Below, in pieces: positions 15,772-20,993 of a DNA stretch of 20,993 nucleotides. The notes under the pieces are model-generated. The model searched no databases. It saw only the letters and a program-made list of their open reading frames with translations, and was not told the DNA's origin. The DNA lies in assembly GCA_034408895.1 (NCBI GenBank), contig JAWXCI010000036.1:1-20993 (forward strand). The letters are read 5' to 3'. Positions within the stretch are counted from its first letter, which is position 1; every line of letters begins with the position of its first letter. Both the position numbers and the translations under genes were made by a program. Origin of the DNA: UBA4660 sp034408895. GTDB taxonomy: Bacteria; Bacteroidota; Bacteroidia; Flavobacteriales_D; Sanyastnellaceae.

Positions 15772-16500
15772 ATGGTATGTAGCATCACAGCTTTTTCAGT
15801 GTTTTTATTAAGCGCCACTTCTTTTGAAGGGAGTGTCCTTCTTTGGGGAGAGGAAGAATGGAGTTTTATTCCGGAAGTGCTGTTGCGCAGTGCTATCATG
15901 TTCGTGGCCACCCTTGTCACACTGCGCTTGCTGGGCAGGAGGGGTATGACACAAGGTGTTTTTGAGCTGGTAACCATTATTACTCTTGGCTCGGCCGCAG
16001 GCGATCCCATGATCTACAGGAAAGTGGGCATTGTACCGTCACTCATGGCATTTCTTGTCATCATCCTGATGTACAAAATCACATTATGGTTCATGAGCAA
16101 GTCCAGTAAACTTGAGGCCCTTGTTGAGGGAAAATGTATTCGCCTGATTAAAGAGGGCAGCTTTTTGGTTGAAAATGCAAACCAACCAGATCTCAATACA
16201 GATGAGATTTTCTGGGAGCTTCGAATGCACGGAATTTCACATCTCGGCCAGGTGAAAACTGCCTACATGGAAGCCTCGGGGCAAGTAAGTGTTTTCTTTT
16301 ACCCTGATGAAGAAGTGAAATACGGATTACCCATATTGCCGGAAGAACAGGAACAACAGGTTGAACTTATTGATGAGGCCGGGTACTGGTCCTGCCTATT
16401 CTGCGGTTACACCGCTCATCTGGAGGCAAAGCAAAACGTTTGTCCGGTGTGTGAAAACAATAAGTGGGTGCGGTCAGTAAACAGCTTGCGTATCACATAG
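15772..16500 (+). CDS. YetF-family (DUF421) membrane protein with C-terminal zinc ribbon
   Basis: The product is 242 aa. The N-terminal half has two to three membrane spans (around 33-55, 62-80 and 88-108) with DUF421 hallmarks LRLLGRRGMTQGVFELVTIITLGSAAGDP. The central soluble part has the YetF-like LVEGKCIRLIKEGSF and LNTDEIFWELRMHGISHLGQVKTAYMEASGQVSVFF. The last ~35 residues form a rubredoxin-like zinc ribbon: C208-x2-C211 and C224-x2-C227 in YWSCLFCGY and VCPVCENNKW. Bacillus relatives (YetF) are implicated in spore germination or the inner spore membrane, which does not apply here. The function in Bacteroidota is unknown. No clear promoter was seen in the 157-bp upstream gap. Confidence 0.85.
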   Translation: MVCSITAFSVFLLSATSFEGSVLLWGEEEWSFIPEVLLRSAIMFVATLVTLRLLGRRGMTQGVFELVTIITLGSAAGDPMIYRKVGIVPSLMAFLVIILMYKITLWFMSKSSKLEALVEGKCIRLIKEGSFLVENANQPDLNTDEIFWELRMHGISHLGQVKTAYMEASGQVSVFFYPDEEVKYGLPILPEEQEQQVELIDEAGYWSCLFCGYTAHLEAKQNVCPVCENNKWVRSVNSLRIT

Positions 16501-16563
16501 CTTTGAGGGAACAAAATCTTTTACTCGTTTAAGAATTCATGACCATCCGTGTTTGTATGGAAA

Positions 16564-18939
16564 TTACTTTTCCAGAAACTCAATCCCCTGCGTCAGGCTT
16601 TCTCCGTTTTGATCTACAATGGTGAGTTTATGCTTTCCGGCAGTCGGGAAGATTTCCAGGTGATGAATCGTTTTTGTTTCTCCCAGATAGACATCATCGA
16701 GGTGCCAGAAAAGTGTAGCATCTGCATCGCGGTGGGTGGCTTCGAGAACACTGCGCTCAAAATTCCCCTCCATGTTTTTAGGGATGTAAATTCTTGCATC
16801 GCTGCGCGGATAAATCAATCCGATGGGTGATGCTTCGCTGGGCATGCAGCCGGGAGCGAAGGGCGGTAGTTCAAGGTATTCAGGATGGCGCATCGTGTAA
16901 TAATACTCCTGCACAGGTGGAAGAACAAACCACGAATGGTTAACCATTTCATCGGGTGTTGCACAATTCATGTTCAGTCTTTCAGTACAGTTTGCATTGC
17001 AATGAATGAGTTGATGGTGTGTGCATGGTGCAGTGCGCAATCCTGCTTTTTGAACATAAACAGAATCTACTGTTTCGCAATACGGTCCAACGCGCATACC
17101 GCTTTGATGACACACCGGAATTTCTTCCAGTTCATCATAAGGCGGATGAAACCATGTGCGTGCGGGAAGCAAGTCAAACACATCAAACAATAGAGGTGCA
17201 GCAGAGGAAATTCCGGTGAGTTCCGGGCGGCCAACTCCATCGGCATTTCCCACCCAAACACCCACTACATATTCCGGTGTGGTTCCCACTGCCCATGCAT
17301 CGCGGTTGCCGAAACTGGTTCCTGTTTTCCATGCAATGGGTCGGGCGCTGCTGTATGCTTCCCAGCCGAGTTCTGTTTCCGGGCGGTTTACTTCGAGCAA
17401 AGCGCGCAGGGTACACCACGTGGAGGAGGCGGAGAGAATGTTTGATTTGTTGTGGTTCGACACGCTCACCATCACATCTTCTTCTTCTCTTAACTCAGCC
17501 TGTGGAAGGATGGAGAGATAGGATTGAAGTTCAAAATTATTCTCAGGATAGTTGCCGTTAGTTTGATGATAGTTGTTGAGCGTTCTTGCAAGTGCTGCAT
17601 AGGAATGTGTGATGTCCCAAAGGCTCGCTTCAGCACCACCGAGTATGAGCGACAGTCCGTAATGGTCTGCACTTTCATTCATCTGCGAAAAACCAAGTTG
17701 CTGAAGCATGTGGAAGAAGCGCGGATAACCATAATCGCGCAGCATGAGCACAGCAGGAACGTTGAGCGAACGACTGAGCGCCCGGCTTGCAGGTACTGCG
17801 CCATCAAAAGTTTCCGCATTGTTTTTTGGTGAAAAGCCTTCGAACTGCACAGGTATATCCGGCACGAGCGTATTCGGCAACATCATTCCATCATCCAGCA
17901 TCGCTGCATAAAGAAAAGGTTTGAGGATGCTGCCAGTGCTTCGCGCTGCGGGAATACAATCCACCATGTTGGCGTGTTGGTTCTTTGGGTCAGTGGTATT
18001 GCCCACATACGCAAGAACATTTCCTGTGCGCACTTCCACCACCAGCACCGCTGCGTTGTGCACTGCGTTGGCTGATTGTTGTGCCATGTGCCGTTGTATG
18101 CTTTCTGTGACGCGCTCCTGCAGTGGCAAATCAATAGTGGTGTGATAACGTGCACCTTTTCCGTTTTGCTTTATGCACGTAGTAAGAAGATGCGAGGCAT
18201 GTCGCGGAAGAGGAAATGGTTTTTGTGGAAGCGGTTCGAGGTAACTCAGTTCTAATGTCTCCTCGTCAAAAAAGCCTTCTTTAGAAAGTAATTGCAGCAG
18301 GCGGTTTCTTTTCTGCATCAACTTTTCCTGATTCTTGCCGGGAAAGATTAATGATGGAGCATTGGGAAGAACGGCAAGTGTTGCTGCTTCCGCCCAGGAA
18401 AGTTGGTCGGGCTGCCGACCGAAGTATCTCCATGCTGCTGCATCAAGTCCCACCACGTTTCCACCGAAGGGCGCATTAGATGCATAGAAGGAAAAGATTT
18501 CATCTTTGCTATACCGCCATTCCAATCGCATGGCGCGAATCATCTCCAGCACTTTTTCCTTCATGGTTCGCGGTGGATTATTTCGCGAGAGGCGCACCAC
18601 CTGCATAGACAATGTGCTGGCACCGCTCACCACTTCATTGCCGCTTATGTTTTGCTTCACCGCGCGCAGCACACTGGGCATATACACGCCATTGTGATGC
18701 TGAAAATTCTTGTCCTCGAACACGAGCAGGGCGGCCTTAAATTTTTCAGGTACAGAATCATTGTGAGGAAACCGCCACTGTCCATCTTGCGCAATGATGG
18801 CGCTCAGCAATTTCCCATTATTGGAATAAAGAACGGTGCTTGTGGGTTTGTGGAACAAGGTGCGCGGAAGGCAGAAAAGAAAAAACACGAATGAGCCGAT
18901 GGAAACCAGCCACAGAATTTTCTTGCCGATGTGCTTCAT
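16564..18939 (-). CDS. pbpC: Penicillin-binding protein 1C (bifunctional GT51/transpeptidase)
   Basis: The product is 791 aa. The open frame extends to 19143, but the start is ATG 18939, which begins MKHIGKKILW and a membrane anchor (~8-26). The GT51 glycosyltransferase follows (~45-215) with catalytic EDKNFQHH (75-82) and GASTLSMQVVRLSR. The transpeptidase (~265-600) has S337-I-L-K340, SLN (391-393) and KTGTS (538-542). A cysteine-rich linker (C610, C621, C639, C647, C651, C659) leads to a BiPBP_C C-terminal domain (~700-790). It polymerises and may cross-link peptidoglycan in the periplasm. In many Gram-negatives pbpC pairs with an alpha-2-macroglobulin gene (yfhM-like), and none is beside it here. 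Confidence 0.95.
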   Translation of the reverse strand: MKHIGKKILWLVSIGSFVFFLFCLPRTLFHKPTSTVLYSNNGKLLSAIIAQDGQWRFPHNDSVPEKFKAALLVFEDKNFQHHNGVYMPSVLRAVKQNISGNEVVSGASTLSMQVVRLSRNNPPRTMKEKVLEMIRAMRLEWRYSKDEIFSFYASNAPFGGNVVGLDAAAWRYFGRQPDQLSWAEAATLAVLPNAPSLIFPGKNQEKLMQKRNRLLQLLSKEGFFDEETLELSYLEPLPQKPFPLPRHASHLLTTCIKQNGKGARYHTTIDLPLQERVTESIQRHMAQQSANAVHNAAVLVVEVRTGNVLAYVGNTTDPKNQHANMVDCIPAARSTGSILKPFLYAAMLDDGMMLPNTLVPDIPVQFEGFSPKNNAETFDGAVPASRALSRSLNVPAVLMLRDYGYPRFFHMLQQLGFSQMNESADHYGLSLILGGAEASLWDITHSYAALARTLNNYHQTNGNYPENNFELQSYLSILPQAELREEEDVMVSVSNHNKSNILSASSTWCTLRALLEVNRPETELGWEAYSSARPIAWKTGTSFGNRDAWAVGTTPEYVVGVWVGNADGVGRPELTGISSAAPLLFDVFDLLPARTWFHPPYDELEEIPVCHQSGMRVGPYCETVDSVYVQKAGLRTAPCTHHQLIHCNANCTERLNMNCATPDEMVNHSWFVLPPVQEYYYTMRHPEYLELPPFAPGCMPSEASPIGLIYPRSDARIYIPKNMEGNFERSVLEATHRDADATLFWHLDDVYLGETKTIHHLEIFPTAGKHKLTIVDQNGESLTQGIEFLEK

Positions 18940-19319
18940 GAAGTTGCGGGGACGAAGAACGCAAGAATTGAGTGGGTTATTGTGTGGAGTTTTCAGCCAT
19001 CGCCCCTCTGGCCACTCTCCTCCTTCGAGGCTAAGGATAAACTCGCGGTGGGAGTGGACGGATGAAAGTTGTGGCAATTTTTGGACACAGGCTACAAAAG
19101 CCCGCACAAGGTGGTTCACCATGCTGGTAAAGCAAGAGAGCAATGATATTACTGGTTGGCTATTTAGATTCGATTGAACTTTGGTTTAGGAAATGCCATG
19201 CGATGGTGAATTCGAAGTATTGCATAAAGGCTTTTAGAACAGCTTGACAAACTATGAGCAATAAGGCACTCCGCCCACCGGAATGCCTTTTTTGTTGATT
19301 CCAAATTGCCTGTTGCCAA
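18940..19319. other. Intergenic stretch upstream of pbpC
   Basis: No supported gene. The pbpC frame stays open through 18940-19143, but that extension lacks conservation signs and would put a cytosolic tail before the signal anchor. A small inverted repeat lies at 19012-19057 (CCACTCTC / GGGAGTGG), and a terminator-like hairpin at 19263-19293. The pbpC promoter should lie here, but I see no confident -7 box. Confidence 0.5.
19263..19293. terminator. Hairpin with T-tract between pbpC and the small minus-strand gene
   Basis: AAGGCA-C-TCCG (from 19263), a CCCAC loop, then CGGA-A-TGCCTT followed by TTTT on the plus strand: a 10-bp stem with one mismatch. Read on the minus strand it follows the stop of the 81-aa frame by about 27 nt, but with a weaker T-tract (CCTTATTG). 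It is best taken as a terminator for the minus-strand small gene that could also act bidirectionally. Confidence 0.55.
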
Positions 19320-19565
19320 TTATACCGTCACCGGTACTGGCTCAGGAACAATTTCCTCCACTGGTGCTGTACCTCCTTCGTCAGTCATCAGGTAGTCGTT
19401 GTACTTCGCCTCGTTGTTGTTGCTGTAGCACTGCTTTCCGTAGTTGCACAGGATCCGCATCTGCGCGTTGAGCTTGTTGGCCTCGACTGCGCGGTTATGC
19501 TTGGCAAGGTTGCGTGCACCCATAGCATCGTTGTTGGCCAGCAGTGCGTCCTGAAAAGCCTGCAC
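19320..19565 (-). pseudogene. 3' fragment of an unrecognised gene (81 aa)
   Basis: The frame encodes 81 aa from GTG 19565 (VQAFQDALLANNDAMGARN ... MRILCNYGKQCYSNNNEAKY ... VEEIVPEPVPVTV). It uses C/G-ending codons (AAC, CTG, TAC, AAG) much more than its neighbours, the mark of a real and perhaps highly expressed gene. There is no ATG at the start: the frame runs on unconserved through a hairpin (19566-19598), so the 5' part seems to have been lost. The Pro/Glu/Val-rich end (EEIVPEPVPV) looks like a natural C-terminus and is followed by a terminator-like hairpin. I do not recognise the family. It could still be expressed as a short protein from GTG. Confidence 0.45.
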
Positions 19566-19603
19566 AAACCCTCCCGGCCTCGCTGGCCACGAGGGTTTGG
19601 TTT
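19566..19603 (+). terminator. Hairpin with plus-strand T-tract at the 5' edge of the fragment
   Basis: AAACCCTC-cc-GGCC (from 19566), loop tcgct, then GGCC-ac-GAGGGTTT (to 19598) followed by GGTTTT. The stem is strong and the T-rich side points along the plus strand, although no plus-strand gene precedes it. It may be a terminator carried in with the flanking DNA, or part of an element end that cut the 81-aa gene. Confidence 0.45.
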
Positions 19604-19616
19604 TATTAATTCGTAA

Positions 19617-19718
19617 ATAAGTTTAATTCATTTTGAAATAAACTTATATCAAACTGAAATAAATTTATATCCAACTGAAATAAACTTATCTCCAACTAAA
19701 ATAAACTTATTTCGGATA
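19617..19718. repeat. Four tandem 21-bp repeats plus one inverted half-copy
   Basis: Units start at 19635, 19656, 19677 and 19698, each 21 bp, sharing AAATAAACTTAT (unit 2 has AAATAAATTTAT) followed by tntCcAACT-like spacers. An inverted copy of the core, ATAAGTTTA (19617-19625), faces TAAACTTAT in unit 1 (19639-19647). The 21-bp period is two helical turns, so repeated protein binding on one face of the DNA is plausible, as for iterons or multi-operator promoters. No rep or regulator gene is in view. Confidence 0.65.
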
Positions 19719-19890
19719 CAATTAAACAAGGCCCGTAAACGCTGGAAAACCACCTATGTCTGAATATGCTGCTTCTCATAACAAAACTTCATTCCACGCA
19801 GGGTAGAATGGGCGCCCTCATTCGCCAACGAATAATGCCACAAGCGCTTTTACCGGGTGCGTGGGCAGATGTGGAATCTCTCTGTGGGTT
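19719..19890. other. Non-coding stretch between the repeat array and the IS
   Basis: No ORF above about 16 codons with a plausible start, and no RNA gene recognised. Only small imperfect hairpins occur (around 19807-19840). It is probably the remains of older insertions. Confidence 0.4.
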
Positions 19891-19896
19891 GACTCG

Positions 19897-19980
19897 TCCT
19901 AAAAAAAATTTACAGTTTACTTGATTAATCCTGAAATGAGTTTACAGTTCATTTTTAGTCCTGCAATTGGTTTACAAATA
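19897..19980. repeat. Three spaced direct repeats at the IS end
   Basis: TCCT followed 9-11 bases later by TTTACA recurs at 19897, 19929 and 19959, spaced 32 and 30 bp apart. The third copy overlaps the last codons of OrfB. They are probably transposase-binding sites inside the 3' end of the element. Confidence 0.5.
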
Positions 19981-20839
19981 TAGATTTCTTTTGATAATAG
20001 TTCTTCCATAATTTTTCTGTTTTTATTATTGTCTTTGAATGATGAATATGATTTGGGGTTAAGTTTCCGATGCTCATGTGAGGTCTTTCGGTGTTGTATA
20101 ATTCCACTACTGCTTTAATTAATTGCTTTGCATCTTTGATATTATCAATGTCGTAAGTCTCTAAATACTCATCTTTTATAATTCCATTTATTCTTTCTGC
20201 AACAGCATTTTCTAACGGGTCACCATTTTCGCTCATACTAATTTTAATGCCCTTGTCCTGCAATAGCTTTACATAAGCACCGCTGCAATATTGAATGCCT
20301 CTATCACTGTGATGGGTAAGATTCAAATGGCTCTCTGCCCCCAAGGCAGAGAGAGCCCTTTGCAATGCCTGGATGCTTTGAATTGTTTCTAATGTTTCTG
20401 CTACATGGTAACCAACTATCCGGTGTGAATAGGCATCGGCAATAAAACTGATATAGAGGTGCTCTCCGGTGTTTATTTTCCAATAAGTAATATCGCTTAC
20501 CCAAAGCTGATTGGGTGCAGTATGAACAAAATCTCTTATCAAATTTGGATACTTGCGTAACCAGTGATAGGAGTTGGTAGTTTGTATTCTTCGTTTCCGT
20601 TTTCTTACCAATAGATGATTGGCCGACAATAGCGTAAACAAAGCATCTCTGCCCATTTTTATGCTATGCTCTAATAGGAATGGGTGTATCATTTCAAAAA
20701 GTTTTCTGGTGCCTATTCTGCGATGATTTTTACGAATACTTTTTACCTGTTGTATTATCAATTCTTCTTCAAGAGTAGTGGAAACGCCCTTCCAATTGTT
20801 TTGATAATAAGCCTTGTCTGGTGATACCAAACCATCCAC
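19955..20839 (-). CDS. IS3-family transposase OrfB (DDE), N-terminus frameshifted
   Basis: 294 aa are readable from ATG 20839, but this start is probably artificial. The rve integrase core is complete: SDITYW (first Asp), HHSDRGIQY (second Asp) and NAVAERINGIIKDEY (catalytic Glu), with an HTH_21-like segment upstream (RIGTRKLFEMIHPFLLEH). Upstream, another frame reads GLARLCGWFGITRQ from about ATG 20879. Removing one base from the CC at 20812-20813 (GG on the minus strand) would join GITRQ directly to AYYQNNWKG, the usual OrfB opening. So one extra base separates the N-terminus from the catalytic domain. This element is probably inactive, unless the base is a sequencing error. Confidence 0.9.
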   Translation of the reverse strand: MDGLVSPDKAYYQNNWKGVSTTLEEELIIQQVKSIRKNHRRIGTRKLFEMIHPFLLEHSIKMGRDALFTLLSANHLLVRKRKRRIQTTNSYHWLRKYPNLIRDFVHTAPNQLWVSDITYWKINTGEHLYISFIADAYSHRIVGYHVAETLETIQSIQALQRALSALGAESHLNLTHHSDRGIQYCSGAYVKLLQDKGIKISMSENGDPLENAVAERINGIIKDEYLETYDIDNIKDAKQLIKAVVELYNTERPHMSIGNLTPNHIHHSKTIIKTEKLWKNYYQKKSIFVNQLQD

Positions 20840-20884
20840 ATAACCTGGCTAATCCTATGTGTGAAAAATTGCTTTTCATTTCTT

Positions 20885-20992
20885 CTATGGTTTGGTATTG
20901 AGCTTTTTTCGGATAGGAATTTTAAACTCCTTTTCTGCAATATCAACCATCGTAGAAAAGGCAATGGCTTTGAGTTCGGCACTTTTCAATTG
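20885..20992 (-). CDS. IS3-family OrfA, C-terminal part (partial)
   Basis: The frame enters from the right edge and reads AELKAIAFSTMVDIAEKEFK then IPIRKKLNTKP, with stop TAG at 20885-20887. This is the usual C-terminal end of the OrfA helix-turn-helix/leucine-zipper protein. Near its end is the heptamer A-AAA-AAG (minus strand, 20909 to 20903), in phase for -1 slippage. The -1 frame then continues AQYQTIEEMKSNFSHIGLAR into OrfB, so an OrfAB fusion transposase would be made by programmed frameshifting, as in other IS3 elements. Confidence 0.75.
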   Translation of the reverse strand, partial: QLKSAELKAIAFSTMVDIAEKEFKIPIRKKLNTKP

Positions 20993-20993
20993 C

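Larger units (their letters stand above)
19892..20993 (-). mobile_element. IS3-family insertion sequence, cut by the window edge
   Basis: It contains a partial OrfA and a DDE OrfB on the minus strand. The 3' end of the element is towards 19890, where TGACTCGTCCTAAAAA begins a run of three spaced TCCT...TTTACA repeats (19897, 19929, 19959) typical of a transposase-binding end. The exact boundary is not certain, because the other end lies beyond 20993 and the terminal inverted repeat and target duplication cannot be compared. Confidence 0.7.

Noticed and set aside
18403..18894. 163-aa plus-strand frame inside pbpC
   Set aside because: It is antisense to the conserved glycosyltransferase domain and His-rich by codon mirroring.
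19012..19057. Functional terminator upstream of pbpC
   Set aside because: The 8-bp stem includes a wobble pair and a long loop, with no T-tract. It could be chance.
18940..19143. 68-residue N-terminal extension of pbpC
   Set aside because: It precedes a clear membrane anchor starting at ATG 18939. The sequence looks like translated intergenic DNA, with a small inverted repeat inside it.
19635..19718. CRISPR array
   Set aside because: The 21-bp units are contiguous without spacers of constant length, and there are no cas genes.
19801..19850. Small peptide gene beginning ATGTCTGAATATGC near 19757
   Set aside because: It is only 16 codons, with no conservation evidence and no clear promoter.

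Overview
The window looks like a chromosomal contig from a member of the Bacteroidota. The reasons are a type IX secretion (T9SS)-style cell-surface protein, several -7 promoter boxes of the Bacteroidota type (TAnnTTTG or TAnnTTCG) with little Shine-Dalgarno signal, a SiaB-type kinase gene, and gene families typical of that phylum (a BFN nuclease fused to a UVR motif, a YetF protein with a C-terminal zinc ribbon, PBP1C). I cannot place it below phylum from sequence alone. No rRNA, tRNA or CRISPR array was seen.

Layout. Positions 1-1650 are an accessory, decaying stretch: the 3' end of a surface-protein-like gene, a hairpin, an intact secreted T9SS protein, and a truncated secreted protein with an out-of-frame tail. 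Next is a secreted protein of a family often named 'asparagine synthetase B' without sequence support (1765-3024). It converges on a minus-strand operon of a SiaB-like kinase, an HD-domain hydrolase and a HEAT-repeat/cyclophilin lipoprotein (6347 down to 3149). The gap between the convergent genes consists entirely of a 128-bp imperfect palindrome.

Divergent from siaB is a long plus-strand housekeeping stretch (6614-16500): etfB-etfA (electron transfer flavoprotein), a bifunctional nuclease, a concentrative nucleoside transporter, purE, a flavin reductase, an agmatinase/arginase-family ureohydrolase, a DivIC/FtsB-like division protein, a secreted carboxypeptidase-regulatory-like protein, a DEAD-box helicase and a YetF-family membrane protein. 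purE, the flavin reductase and the ureohydrolase are packed tightly enough to be one transcript.

The right end is minus-strand and again accessory: a penicillin-binding protein 1C (pbpC), a truncated small gene, a four-unit 21-bp tandem repeat array, and an IS3-family insertion sequence that runs off the window edge. The IS keeps an A6G slippery heptamer for programmed -1 frameshifting, but an extra base disrupts its OrfB.

I found no clear new defence, secretion or biosynthetic system. The most unusual items are the palindrome that exactly fills the convergent gap, the iteron-like array beside the IS, and the kinase-HD-cyclophilin operon without its usual SiaC partner.
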